Origin: Streptomyces filipinensis
GTDB lineage: Bacteria > Actinomycetota > Actinomycetes > Streptomycetales > Streptomycetaceae
Assembly (NCBI RefSeq): GCF_014649495.1
Contig: NZ_BMTD01000007.1
Location: forward strand, 186,001-250,000
Direction: 5' to 3'
Length of the DNA: 64,000 nt
Shown piece after piece: positions 1 to 8,615 of this stretch. The notes beneath the pieces were generated by a model. That model was not told the origin of the DNA and did not search any database. It was given only the letters and a program-made list of their open reading frames with translations. Each line of letters begins with the position of its first letter. Position 1 is the first letter of the stretch. The position numbers and the translations under genes were made by a program.

Positions 1-440
1 CCACATCGCGGCAGGCACCGCTCGTACCCACGCCGGGGCTGGCGGAAGTCGAACGGCTCGCGGCAGCGACCGCGGACGCGGGGATACGCGTCGACGTGCG
101 CTGCAGCGGGGAGCAGCGCCCTGTGCCGGCCGACATCGACCTGTCCGCCTACCGCATCGTGCAGGAGGCGCTGACCAACGTGGTCCGCCACGCAGGCGCC
201 CGGTACTGCCGGGTGGCCATCGACTACGGAGACGAGGAACTGTCCGTGGAGGTGGTCGACGACGGGCGCGGCGCCACCGAGAACGGCTCGCCCCACGGCT
301 TCGGCATCATCGGCATGCGGGAGCGGGTCGGCCTGCTGGGCGGCCACCTCAGCACCGGAAGCCGCCCCGCGGGCGGCTTCCGGGTAGCGGCCAGGCTGCC
401 GCTGCCCGCACCTGTCGGAGTTACGGGGGAGAACCGATGA
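1..440 (+). CDS. Two-component sensor histidine kinase, C-terminal part (5' end outside window)
   Basis: This is the ATP-binding end of a NarL-type sensor kinase that would phosphorylate the response regulator encoded next to it. The reading frame is open from the left edge of the window, so the sensor and dimerisation parts are missing. Visible HATPase motifs are the N box (EALTNVVRHA), a G1 box (VVDDGRG) and a G2-like GFGIIGMRERV, the usual layout of the HisKA_3 class. The TGA stop overlaps the ATG of the downstream regulator by 4 bases, implying translational coupling. The stimulus cannot be told from this fragment. Confidence 0.9.
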   Translation, partial: TSRQAPLVPTPGLAEVERLAAATADAGIRVDVRCSGEQRPVPADIDLSAYRIVQEALTNVVRHAGARYCRVAIDYGDEELSVEVVDDGRGATENGSPHGFGIIGMRERVGLLGGHLSTGSRPAGGFRVAARLPLPAPVGVTGENR

Positions 441-1099
441 CCGTCCGGGTTGTACTCGCCGACGACCAGCCGCTGGTGCGGTCCGGTCTACGGGTGATCA
501 TGGCTGATCACCCCGACCTGGAGGTCGTCGGTGAGGCCGCCACCGGCGCCGAGGCCGTCCAACTGGTCACGGATACCGGCCCCGACGTCGCGGTCATGGA
601 CATCAGGATGCCCGGCATGGACGGGATCGAGGCCACCCGCCTGATCACGGCCGGTCCGGCAACCACACGCGTCCTCGTCCTGACCACCTTCGACGAGGAC
701 GAACACGTCTACGGCGCACTCCGGGCCGGCGCAAGCGGCTTCGTGGTCAAGGACATGGCACTGGACGACATCCTCGCGGCGATCCGCGTGGTCGCCGCCG
801 GCGACGCACTGATCGCGCCGGCTGTGACGCGCCGTCTGATCGCGGACTTCATCGGGCGCCCCGCGGCTGCCCCGGAGCGCTCCCCACGGCCGGTCGAGGG
901 CATCACCGAGCGGGAACGGGAAGTGCTGACCCTGGTCGGACGCGGCAGGTCGAACACCGAGATCGCCGAGGACCTCTTCATCACGGTGGCCACCGCCAAG
1001 TCGCACGTCTCACGGCTGCTCACCAAACTGGGCGCCCGGGACCGGGTCCAGCTCGTCATCAACGCCTATGAGATGGGGCTCGTCACACTGCCGCGCTGA
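437..1099 (+). CDS. NarL/FixJ-family response regulator (LuxR-type HTH)
   Basis: DNA-binding response regulator of 220 residues, partner of the kinase just upstream. The receiver domain fills about residues 3-120, with the acidic pocket D9/D10, the probable phosphorylated Asp at residue 55 (VAVMDIRMPG), a switch Thr near 83 and Lys 105. The LuxR/GerE helix-turn-helix is at about 150-215 (TEREREVLTLVGRGRSNTEI). Length and layout are normal for the family. The ATG at 437 is fixed by the 4-base overlap with the kinase stop. Target genes are unknown. Confidence 0.93.
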   Translation: MTVRVVLADDQPLVRSGLRVIMADHPDLEVVGEAATGAEAVQLVTDTGPDVAVMDIRMPGMDGIEATRLITAGPATTRVLVLTTFDEDEHVYGALRAGASGFVVKDMALDDILAAIRVVAAGDALIAPAVTRRLIADFIGRPAAAPERSPRPVEGITEREREVLTLVGRGRSNTEIAEDLFITVATAKSHVSRLLTKLGARDRVQLVINAYEMGLVTLPR

Positions 1100-1402
1100 T
1101 GGCGTCCCCGGCCCCGACGGCGCCGGACACGCGCCTCTTCGCCCCGCTGAGCCGCTCCGGGTTCTGCTGCGGGGTGTGGTGCTCCCGGAGGGGCACGGCA
1201 CGAGTGGGCGCCGTGCCCGCTCTCCGGGGGGCGCCGCCGCGCTCCCTCTTGGCCCGAGCCGGTCGGAGAACGGCCAGCCCCGCGATCACGCGCCCGCCTC
1301 ACCCGCCACAGCCGGACCGCGAAGAAGCCCGAGTGCCGCCGACGCGTCGTCCGCGGCCCCCACCGCTTCCCGGAAAGAGACGACGAGCGGCAGGATTCGA
1401 CC
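1100..1402. other. Gene-free interval
   Basis: About 300 bases between the response regulator and the endonuclease-like gene. Open frames here are GC-rich shadows without recognisable domains. Apart from the hairpin at 1191-1218 I see nothing in it. Confidence 0.5.
1191..1218 (+). terminator. Hairpin after the two-component operon
   Basis: GGGCACGGC and its exact complement GCCGTGCCC form a 9-bp stem with a 10-base loop, 92 bases after the regulator stop. There is no T run, which is common for streptomycete terminators. Confidence 0.45.
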
Positions 1403-2383
1403 GTGAACCCTCCTCGTCGGTCCGCCCTTCTGGGCCTGGGCGTGCAGTCGTTGCTGACAGAAGCGGGCTACAGGCCTCGGCCGGCGCGGCGCGCCCAGGG
1501 CAGCCCGGCCAAGGACGTTGTCGCGGCGCGGCTCCAGGCAAGCGTGGTCAGACGCGATCAACTCCGGTTCCGCGCCTGGACACCGGGCAGCACCACCTAC
1601 TGCCGGCCGCCTGACCACGGGCGTGAGCCGTTCGGCTGGCCCGCGCTCGTCCGTCTCGACGAACAAGGCCTGTACCACCCGGCTCACGACACCGAGCGAC
1701 GCCACTGCGACTCCTGCTCCCCGAAGGGTGCCGCGTGGGCTGGAGGGCCGGTCGATCCGGCGGTCGTGCCACGCGATCGCCGGTGCCCCGGGGGCAACCC
1801 GCTGTGGCCGAACACCGTGACACGGCCTTTTCACGGGCCGCTGACCGCTTCGTGGACACGTCCAGGCCGGGTGCCCCGCTGGTACGTCTGGTGGCGGCTG
1901 TGGGGACAGCAGGAAGGCCGCTGCGCCACCTGCTCAGGTCCGCCGCAGGTCATCGACCACGACCACGTCACCGGCCTGGTCCGCGGCCTGCTCTGCTACG
2001 AGTGCAACACCGAGGAGGGCGCCTGCGCGACCGACATCGCTCTTCGCCGGCATCCCCGCGTGTGCTGGTTCGGCACCTACCGGCTCACCCCGCCCGGTGC
2101 CCCGTTCAGCTGGTACTGGCCCGACCCGCGGCGCGGTGGCGGCGTCGACGGATTCCTCCCCCATCCTTCCGTACGCTTCGCGGAGCAACCGAAGCGCCCG
2201 GTGCGCTGTACACCGAGGTGCCCCACCTGGCTCTCCAAGCCGGTCCCGACCGAGCCCGACCGCGCGCGGCCGGCGGCTCACGCCCGCTGGTCGTTCCGTT
2301 CGCTTCCGCAGGGTGTGGGCTCCGGTGCGATGCGGCCCGGTTCGGCTGGCCGCTTCGATGCAGGGGGCGGCACGTGGAAGTGA
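1403..2383 (+). CDS. Endonuclease VII / HNH-like domain protein
   Basis: A protein of up to 326 residues with a recombination endonuclease VII (beta-beta-alpha metal) core at about residues 165-215: a first Cys pair (CATC), the catalytic-type stretch IDHDHVTGLVRG and a second Cys pair (CYEC). This family cuts branched or nicked DNA in phages; in actinobacteria it is often an orphan gene of unknown role. The GTG at 1403 has AGGA seven bases upstream; a shorter form from GTG 1817 would keep the whole nuclease core. The N-terminal 130 residues contain another CxxC (CDSC) but no domain I know, and the C-terminal 90 residues are low complexity. It could be a decaying gene. Confidence 0.55.
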   Translation: MNPPRRSALLGLGVQSLLTEAGYRPRPARRAQGSPAKDVVAARLQASVVRRDQLRFRAWTPGSTTYCRPPDHGREPFGWPALVRLDEQGLYHPAHDTERRHCDSCSPKGAAWAGGPVDPAVVPRDRRCPGGNPLWPNTVTRPFHGPLTASWTRPGRVPRWYVWWRLWGQQEGRCATCSGPPQVIDHDHVTGLVRGLLCYECNTEEGACATDIALRRHPRVCWFGTYRLTPPGAPFSWYWPDPRRGGGVDGFLPHPSVRFAEQPKRPVRCTPRCPTWLSKPVPTEPDRARPAAHARWSFRSLPQGVGSGAMRPGSAGRFDAGGGTWK

Positions 2384-2612
2384 TCGCGGGGAACGCACGC
2401 GGGCATCCGGCCGCGCGCCGCCCCCGAGAGCGACTTCGTCCGCGAAGCGATCAGGAGCAGTGCCCCGCACTCCTCACAGGGCGGTCCCGGCGCACAAGCC
2501 GTGCCTCGCGGGGCAGTAGCCGCGGGCCGGCCACGACCAGGACCTCGCACTCGGCGCGGGCCGGGACGTGCCGGTGCACCGGCCTGGGGTGCAGCCGTCC
2601 GGGCGTCAGCCG

Positions 2613-3872
2613 CTAGGCGCGGCCCTGCGCGGCCGGAGCCGTCATGGCCCTTGAGCGCTTCTCCGGGCGCAGGAAGGCGCTCCAGCCGCCCTCCGGTTTC
2701 TCGCCGACCTGGAGAGTGCGCAGTTTCGCGAGGATCCCGGGGTCCTGGACGTCGAGCCAGTCGACGAACTGCCGGAAGGACACCAGACGTACGTCGCTCC
2801 AGCCCGCGATCTGTCTGAGGGCCTCCTCGGCCGCGTCCATGTAGATGCCGCCGTTCCACTCCTCGAAGTGGTTGCCGACGAACAGCGGCGCCCGGTTCGT
2901 GTCGTACGCCCGCTGGAACCCGGCCATATACGCCTGGGCTGCCTGGGCACGCCAGTAGGGGTAGTTGTAGGAGGGGCCCCGCGTCGAGTTCTTGGACTGG
3001 TTCGCCAGCATATTGTAGTCCATGGACAGCACCTCGAACCGGTGCCCGGGGAACGGGATGCTCTGCAGCGGCAGGTCCCACACGCCTCCCCGCTTCCTCG
3101 GCCAGCACTGCAGCCCGCCGGGAGAGGAGGCGTCGTAGCGCCAGCCCAGTTCCCGTACGACCGGCAGCAGGTTCGACTGCCCGAGCAGGCAGGGGGTACG
3201 GCCGCCCACGAGTTCCTTGTCGTAGTCGAAGGGGAGCGGCGGATCGTCGTGCCAACCGGTGTGCGACCGCCAGGACTTGACGAACGTCCGCGCCTGCTCG
3301 ATCTCCGAACGCCAGTGCTCCGGAGTCCAGTTGGCGACCGATCCGGGACCCACGCAGAAGTGCCCGTTGAAGTGCGTACCGATCTCGTGGCCGTCGAGCC
3401 AGGCCTGGCGGACGTACTTCAGCGTCGCCTTGAGGTGTTCGTCGGTGAGGTAGCCGATGTCCGAGGCGCCGACCGGGTTGTTCGGCGGATCGTAGAGCCG
3501 CTTCTTCTCCTCCGGCAGGAGATAGAGACCGGACAGGAAGAACGTCATGTGGGCGCCGTGGGTGCGGGCCAGTTCCAGGAAGCGCGGGAACAGCCCGGTG
3601 CCCAGCTCGCCGGCGCCGTCCCAGGAGAACACCACGAACTGCGGCGGGGTCTGGCCGGGTTCGAGGGGTTCGGGCGACGCCGGCTGGTGAGGCTGCCGTC
3701 CGGTGTACGACGTCGAGCCGTCCCCGATCAGCCGGGGCGGCCCCTGCAGCGGCGCCGTACCGTCCTCGTCCGAACCGCCCGCGCACCTGGCCAACGAGGC
3801 GGCGGCCACACCGATGCCGGCGCCGAGGCCGAGACGAGCCACACTCCGGCGGCTGATTCCGCTCATCGCCAT
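2613..3872 (-). CDS. Secreted polysaccharide deacetylase-like (NodB-fold) protein
   Basis: Exported enzyme of 419 residues, probably acting on cell-wall or extracellular polysaccharide. A twin-arginine-type signal (SRRSVARLG) is followed by a Cys near residue 30, so it may be a Tat-exported lipoprotein, although Arg just before that Cys is not a classic lipobox. The mature part has NodB-like motifs: the Asp-containing strand FVVFSWDGAG near residue 80-88, the metal-ligand-like HEIGTHFNGH near 168, and YDASSPGG further on. The family removes N- or O-acetyl groups from chitin-like or peptidoglycan sugars; the substrate is not evident. An alternative ATG lies two codons inside. It is transcribed alone. 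Confidence 0.82.
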   Translation of the reverse strand: MAMSGISRRSVARLGLGAGIGVAAASLARCAGGSDEDGTAPLQGPPRLIGDGSTSYTGRQPHQPASPEPLEPGQTPPQFVVFSWDGAGELGTGLFPRFLELARTHGAHMTFFLSGLYLLPEEKKRLYDPPNNPVGASDIGYLTDEHLKATLKYVRQAWLDGHEIGTHFNGHFCVGPGSVANWTPEHWRSEIEQARTFVKSWRSHTGWHDDPPLPFDYDKELVGGRTPCLLGQSNLLPVVRELGWRYDASSPGGLQCWPRKRGGVWDLPLQSIPFPGHRFEVLSMDYNMLANQSKNSTRGPSYNYPYWRAQAAQAYMAGFQRAYDTNRAPLFVGNHFEEWNGGIYMDAAEEALRQIAGWSDVRLVSFRQFVDWLDVQDPGILAKLRTLQVGEKPEGGWSAFLRPEKRSRAMTAPAAQGRA

Positions 3873-4074
3873 CCCAACCCGCGCCCTGTCGCGATGCCTT
3901 GCGCGTCACCTCAGCCGACACTCTTACCCGCTCGCACCATAGAGCTGATTAAGGGATAAAACGGTTAATTGGCTCGGTGTGGCGTGCGGCGACCTGGCCG
4001 AGCGCTGCTCACGTCACCCGGCCGGCCCTGTGGGGGGCGACCGCCGGGCCGTCCGCGGGAGGGGGTGTCGAGGA

Positions 4075-4899
4075 TCAGCGGAACGCGGCCGCGTGGCGTG
4101 CCGCCCACGCGGAGAACGGAGCCGCGGGCCGGCCCAGCAGACGCTCCACGTCGCCGGTGGCCGTCTGCTCCTCCGGGGTCGGTGTGCCGAGGACGGTGAG
4201 CGTGGCCTCGGCGACGGCGGGCGGCATGAACCGGATCATCTCCGCGCGGGCCTCCTCGCGGCTCTGCTCCACGAACGTCACCGGCTCCCCGAGCGCGGCG
4301 GCGAGGGCGGCCGTCCGCTGCCGCGGGGTGGTCGGCTCGGGACCGGTCAGTGTGTAGGTGGCGCCGTCGTGTCCGTCCTCGCGCAGCACGGCCGCCGCCA
4401 CCGCGGCGACGTCCGCCGGGTCGACGAACGGCAGCGCCACGTCGGCGAAGGGTCCCGCCACGGTGCGATGCCGGCGCACCGGCTCAGCCCAGGCGAGCGC
4501 GTTCGAGGCCAGCCCGCCCGAGCGCAGCACGGTGAACGGCAGCCCCGACCCGGCGACGGCCGCCTCGAAGCGCGCCGCGTGCGTGTACGCCTGTGGCCGG
4601 GTGCCCGCGCCCTGCGAGGACAGCAGCACCACCTTCGCCACACCGGCCGCGGCGGCCCGGCGCAGGATGCCGGCCGGATCCTCGCCGGCCACCAGCAGGA
4701 ACAGCGCCTTGGCGCCCTCCAGCGCGGGAGTGAGGCTGTGCGGGTCGCCGAGGTCGGCGGCGACGGCCCGGACTCCCGCCGGTACGTCATCCGTCCCGAC
4801 GTGCCGGGCGACGGCCGTCACCGTCTCCCCCCCGGCCTCGGTCAACCGGCTGACCAGAGCCTGTCCCACGTTCCCCGTGGCGCCCGTGACGACGATCAT
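4075..4899 (-). CDS. NmrA-like NAD(P)-binding atypical SDR
   Basis: A 274-residue NAD(P)H-binding Rossmann protein of the NmrA/SDRa5 type (quinone reductase or redox-sensing relatives). The dinucleotide loop TGATGNVGQ is at residues 5-13; the tail TPTPEEQTATGDVERLLGR is usual for this group. The gene is divergent from a TetR regulator gene, and the intergenic region holds two operator-like inverted repeats, so this reductase is the likely target of that repressor. Substrate unknown. Confidence 0.87.
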   Translation of the reverse strand: MIVVTGATGNVGQALVSRLTEAGGETVTAVARHVGTDDVPAGVRAVAADLGDPHSLTPALEGAKALFLLVAGEDPAGILRRAAAAGVAKVVLLSSQGAGTRPQAYTHAARFEAAVAGSGLPFTVLRSGGLASNALAWAEPVRRHRTVAGPFADVALPFVDPADVAAVAAAVLREDGHDGATYTLTGPEPTTPRQRTAALAAALGEPVTFVEQSREEARAEMIRFMPPAVAEATLTVLGTPTPEEQTATGDVERLLGRPAAPFSAWAARHAAAFR

Positions 4900-4926
4900 G
4901 GCTGTGCCCCTCCTCGATCGAGTTAG

Positions 4927-4942
4927 TTAGTTGACTGACTAA
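4927..4942. promoter_or_regulatory. TetR operator-like repeat, reductase side
   Basis: TTAGTTGACTGACTAA has TTAGT/ACTAA arms and lies 27 bases upstream of the reductase ATG. It shares the GACTGACT core with the second site at 4981. Probably bound by the adjacent TetR protein. Confidence 0.6.
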
Positions 4943-4980
4943 GAAGTGACATTAGTCTGCGGGCCGCTGGTTGTCTATCC

Positions 4981-4996
4981 TCAGTCAGGTGACTGA
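4981..4996. promoter_or_regulatory. TetR operator-like repeat overlapping the tetR start
   Basis: TCAGTCAGGTGACTGA is a perfect 7+2+7 inverted repeat. It contains the GTG (4989) that I take as the start codon of the TetR gene, so repressor binding would cover the start site and give autoregulation. Confidence 0.65.
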
Positions 4997-5612
4997 CTCA
5001 GAATCCACGGCCACGGGCCGGGCCGGGTCCCCCGGGCGTTCCGGCCGGGGCGGCAAGCGTGAGCGCCTGGTGAGGGCGGCTGTCCAGGTCTTCCATGAAC
5101 AGGGCGTGGAGAAGACCACCCTCGGCGACATCGCCCGTGCGGCCGAGGTGCCGCTCGGCAACGTCTACTACTACTTCAAGACCAAGGACCAGCTGGTCGA
5201 AGCCGCGGTGGACGACCACTGCGAGCAACTCGACGCCCTCACCGACCGCCTGGACGCCCTCCCGGACCCGGCCGCCCGGCTGAAGGCGCTCGTCGCCGGC
5301 TGGGTCGATCAGCGTGAGACCGCCGCCCGCTTCGGCTGCCCTTTCGGGACCCTCGCGACCGAGCTCGACAAGCGCGACGACGGCCTGGACCGGGCCGCGG
5401 CGAAGGTGATGCTGGCTCTGCTCGACTGGGTGGAGTCCCAGTTCACCCAGCTGGGCCGCGCCGACGCGGACGCCCTCGCGGTCGAACTCGTCGCCGCCTA
5501 CCAGGGGCTGTCCGTGCTCACCAACACCCTGCGCGACCCCGGCCTGATGGCCACCCAGGGCGATCGGCTGCACGCCTGGATCGACGGGATCGCGCGGAGC
5601 CGGGCCTGCTAG
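4989..5612 (+). CDS. TetR-family regulator
   Basis: A 207-residue one-component repressor. The N-terminal helix-turn-helix is at about residues 25-70 (TTLGDIARAAEVPLGNVYYY, then FKTKDQLVEAA), followed by an all-helical ligand-binding domain with a Cys at FGCPFG, typical of the YxaF/LmrA-like C-terminal type. GTG 4989 is preferred to the TTG at 4971 because alignable family sequence starts there; it lies inside the inverted repeat, which suggests a leaderless or nearly leaderless mRNA. It probably represses itself and the divergent NmrA-like gene. The inducer is unknown. Confidence 0.88.
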   Translation: MTDSESTATGRAGSPGRSGRGGKRERLVRAAVQVFHEQGVEKTTLGDIARAAEVPLGNVYYYFKTKDQLVEAAVDDHCEQLDALTDRLDALPDPAARLKALVAGWVDQRETAARFGCPFGTLATELDKRDDGLDRAAAKVMLALLDWVESQFTQLGRADADALAVELVAAYQGLSVLTNTLRDPGLMATQGDRLHAWIDGIARSRAC

Positions 5613-5618
5613 AGCCGC

Positions 5619-6500
5619 TCATGTCGCCGGGTGCCGTTGCCCGGCCGTGACCGGCGCCACGGTGATGTGCTGGACCGCCTGGCTGAGCACCACCACGCCC
5701 ACGACGATCAGCAGGGCGCCGCACGCCTCCGGCAGGAGCCACCAGCCGGTGCGGACCCGCTCGTCGAACAGGGTCATGCCGAGCGTCAGGCTCACCACCG
5801 CGTCGCCGATGGTCAGCGCGGGCTGCGCCGCGGCCAGCGGCCCGGCCTGCAGCGCGTTCTCCAGCAGGATCACGGCCACGGCACCGGTGAGCGCGAAGCC
5901 GTACGTCTGCCAGGACCGCAGGAACGCCGTGAAGCCGTGGTCGGCGAACGTGCCGGAGGCCGACTTCAGCAGGGCGGCGGTCAGCGCGTTGCCCGTGGCG
6001 GAGGCCGCCGCGAGGAGCGCGGCGCGGCGGGCCGGCGAGTGGCTCCGGCGGGCGAGCAGGACGGCCGCGGCCATTGCGCCGAGGCCCAGGCACAGGGCCG
6101 GGAGCCAGCGGGTGAGCGGCGCGTGGTCGGTGGCGCCGTGCGGGGCCGCGGCGATCAGCAGGACGGCGAGGCCCGCCACGCAGCCGCCGACGCCCCACCA
6201 GCCGGAACGGGGCAGCCGCTTGTGCATCAGCGGGGCGGCGACGAGCAGCGCGAAGGGCAGCTCCAGGATGAACAGCGGCTGGACGAGTGCGAGCGGGCCG
6301 TTGACCAGGGCCAGGCTCTGGAACAGGGCGGCGCAGACCACACCGCACATGCCGATCACCCAGAAGGGCCGGCGGACCAGCTCCGCGAGCAGCCGCAACC
6401 CGCCATGGCTGCTGGCGGACGCGGCCTTGCGCTGGAAGGCGGTGCCCACGGCGTTGCTCGCGGCTCCCGCGACGGCGAACACCGCGGCCAGTTCGATCAC
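5619..6500 (-). CDS. DMT/EamA-like integral membrane permease
   Basis: A membrane protein of about 293 residues with roughly ten hydrophobic segments, of the kind annotated as DMT family transporter or 'integral membrane protein' in streptomycetes. The frame runs upstream to 6647, but GTG 6500 is chosen because it has GGAG seven bases upstream and begins directly before the first transmembrane helix (IELAAVFAVAGAASNAVGT). The C-terminus ends shortly after the last hydrophobic helix. The stop is 6 bases from that of the convergent tetR gene. Transported molecule unknown. Confidence 0.8.
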   Translation of the reverse strand: MIELAAVFAVAGAASNAVGTAFQRKAASASSHGGLRLLAELVRRPFWVIGMCGVVCAALFQSLALVNGPLALVQPLFILELPFALLVAAPLMHKRLPRSGWWGVGGCVAGLAVLLIAAAPHGATDHAPLTRWLPALCLGLGAMAAAVLLARRSHSPARRAALLAAASATGNALTAALLKSASGTFADHGFTAFLRSWQTYGFALTGAVAVILLENALQAGPLAAAQPALTIGDAVVSLTLGMTLFDERVRTGWWLLPEACGALLIVVGVVVLSQAVQHITVAPVTAGQRHPAT

Positions 6501-6708
6501 GACCGTCTCCTGCCTGCGCGAGGCCTCCGCGAGGAGCTTCGGTCCCTTCAGCCTACGGACGGCGGTGGCCGGACGCCTGGTCACGGCGCCGGTCAGCCGG
6601 GCCGGGGGGCGGGTGACGGGTGACGGCAGGGCGTCCCGTGGCACCAAAGGCCGACGGCCGGACGGCCCCGCCCGTGGATCGGCGAGCGGGGCCGGAGGAA
6701 GCGGTGGA

Positions 6709-8457
6709 TCAGCTCAGGACCAGGTCGTCGGCGTACACCGCGCCCTGGCCGTACCAGCCGTGCACGTACACCGTGACCTCGCCCGAGTCGCCGGTGGTGA
6801 AGGGCACCGTCAGCTTCGACCACGAGGAGGAGGGGGTCCAGGAACCGGCCGTCGCACCGCCGCTGACGCCCAGGTAGGCGTACGGCCCCTGCACCCAGCC
6901 GCCCAGGGTGTAAGAGGTGTGGGGTTTCAGGGCCAGGGTCTGCGCGCACTGGCCGGTCTGCGAGGCGGAGGGCGTGGTCTTCAGCGCGTGCGCGCCGCCG
7001 TGCACCGGGGAGGAGACCACCGCGGCCCCGCTGTCGCAGGTCCAGGGCGTGAGCGAACCGGTCTCGAAGTCGCCGTTGCCGAGGACGGCCGTGCCGCCGG
7101 ATCCCTTGACCGTCAGGGTGAGCGTGGAGCTGTGCCGGGTCGGGCCCGCGGTGCCGGTGACGGTCAGCGTGTAGGTGCCGGGTGCCGTGGTGGTGCCGGT
7201 CTTCACGGTGAGGGTGGAGGTGCCGCCCGCGGTGACCGAGGACGGGCTGAGGGAGGCGGTCGCCCCGCTCGGGGCGCCGCTCACCGTCAGGCCGACCGTC
7301 TGCGCGCTGCCGGAGGTCACCGAGGTCCGCACCGTCGCGGTCGCGGCCCCGCCGGGGTCGACGGAGACGGCGGCGGGGGAGAGGGCGACGGAGAAGTCAT
7401 CGGCCGGCGGGGTCGTCGTACCGCCGGTGAAGGGTGCGAAGGTGTGGGTGAAGTACCAGGTGTCCTGGGCGATGCCGGAGCAGGTGTCGGAGGCGCCGGA
7501 GCCGGGGCAGCCGCCGTTGTCGCGCTGGAGGGCCCAGAAGGAGAGGGTGTTGACGCCCTTGGCCACCGCCCAGTCGTACACCGTGGTGGCGTCGGCGGTG
7601 GTGAAGGTCTCCGCCGGGCCGTAGTCGTCGACACCGGGCATCTCGGTGACGCCGACCATGCTCCACAGCCGGGTGTCCGACAGGTTCGGGTACAGCTCGG
7701 CCAGCTGGTCGTGCAGTCCGCTCGCGGCCGTCTCGGTGTCGGTGGCCATGTGGTGGGTGGCGCCGTCGTAGTAGTCGAACGTCATGAGGTTGACGACGTC
7801 GATCCTGGCGCCCGCGCTCTTCGCGCTGCGCAGCACGGCGAGGCCGCTGTCGGCGAGCCCCGTCGTCGTGGTGGGCAGGGTGTACGAGAACTGCACCGTG
7901 CGGCCGTTCGCGGCGGCCCAGTCCTGGACCTTCTTGATGGCCTGGTTGCGGCGGTCGATCCCGGCGGTGTTCGTGAGGGAGTTGTCCTCGACGTCCAGGT
8001 CGAGCCGGGAGACGTCGTAGGTGGTGATGATCTTCTCGTAGGCGGCGGCGACGGAGTCGACGTTCGTGCAGCTGTCGGCGATCTCGGTGCCGCCGTTGTC
8101 GGCCGCGTAGCCGCCGAGGGAGGGGATCACGTCGCCGCCGCGCGAGCGGATGGTGGTGAAGTCGGCGCCGAAGACGGAGGGGCTGACGGGTGTGGCGGTG
8201 TCGCCGTTCCAGTACGGGGTGCAGGAGCCCTTCTTGTCGGTCTGCAGGAAGGCCATGGTGAGGTACTTCGCGCCGGAGGCCTGGGCGAGCGCGGCGGGGC
8301 TGTCACCGTTGTAGGCCTCGAAGTAGGGCGCGAAGACGTGCGTGGGCAGCGGGGTCGCCGCGTGCGCGGTGCCCTGGGCCCCCAGGGCGATCCCCGCGGA
8401 GGCGGCCAGGGTGGCCAGGCCGGCGAGCAGGGCGCGTACGGGTCTCGGACGGGTCAT
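6709..8457 (-). CDS. Secreted GH18 chitinase with C-terminal accessory domains
   Basis: Extracellular glycoside hydrolase family 18 enzyme of 582 residues that would hydrolyse chitin. A Sec signal peptide (residues 1-33, ending AHA) precedes the catalytic barrel at about 35-365. The active-site strand reads LDLDVE, with E157 as the acid; the first Asp of the usual DxxDxDxE is replaced. An Ig-like domain (about 375-465) and a carbohydrate-binding-like module (about 470-582, starting NGDFETGSLTPW) follow. ATG 8457 is chosen over the upstream start because of GGGAG at proper spacing. The upstream region has the TGGTC-type direct repeat known from Streptomyces chitinase promoters, so induction by chitin breakdown products is expected. 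Confidence 0.92.
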   Translation of the reverse strand: MTRPRPVRALLAGLATLAASAGIALGAQGTAHAATPLPTHVFAPYFEAYNGDSPAALAQASGAKYLTMAFLQTDKKGSCTPYWNGDTATPVSPSVFGADFTTIRSRGGDVIPSLGGYAADNGGTEIADSCTNVDSVAAAYEKIITTYDVSRLDLDVEDNSLTNTAGIDRRNQAIKKVQDWAAANGRTVQFSYTLPTTTTGLADSGLAVLRSAKSAGARIDVVNLMTFDYYDGATHHMATDTETAASGLHDQLAELYPNLSDTRLWSMVGVTEMPGVDDYGPAETFTTADATTVYDWAVAKGVNTLSFWALQRDNGGCPGSGASDTCSGIAQDTWYFTHTFAPFTGGTTTPPADDFSVALSPAAVSVDPGGAATATVRTSVTSGSAQTVGLTVSGAPSGATASLSPSSVTAGGTSTLTVKTGTTTAPGTYTLTVTGTAGPTRHSSTLTLTVKGSGGTAVLGNGDFETGSLTPWTCDSGAAVVSSPVHGGAHALKTTPSASQTGQCAQTLALKPHTSYTLGGWVQGPYAYLGVSGGATAGSWTPSSSWSKLTVPFTTGDSGEVTVYVHGWYGQGAVYADDLVLS

Positions 8458-8506
8458 CGGGTACTCCCGGATAGCGAACGACACGGTGCGGCCCGGCCGG
8501 GGCTAT

Positions 8507-8518
8507 TGGTCTAGGCCA
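8507..8518. promoter_or_regulatory. Chitinase promoter box 1 (DasR-site-like)
   Basis: TGGTCTAGGCCA, 50 bases upstream of the chitinase start. It matches the 12-bp repeat found in Streptomyces chitinase promoters and the core of the DasR (N-acetylglucosamine-sensing GntR) site. Confidence 0.75.
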
Positions 8519-8522
8519 TGAT

Positions 8523-8534
8523 TGGTCTGGACCA
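8523..8534. promoter_or_regulatory. Chitinase promoter box 2 (DasR-site-like)
   Basis: TGGTCTGGACCA, a second copy 16 bases from the first, differing at two positions. Paired boxes of this type normally overlap the chi promoter and mediate glucose repression and chitin induction. Confidence 0.75.
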
Positions 8535-8615
8535 AACGTCGGTCAAGGTGTGGGAGCTTCCTTTTGCGTGTTCATGGGACAAGCCAACCACCGTGGATCT
8601 TCCGGGAGTTGACGG

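Noticed and set aside
5647..8514. 955-codon plus-strand open frame over the permease and chitinase genes
   Set aside because: It is the antisense shadow of two genes with clear motifs; its translation is low complexity (Gly/Arg-rich) with no domain.
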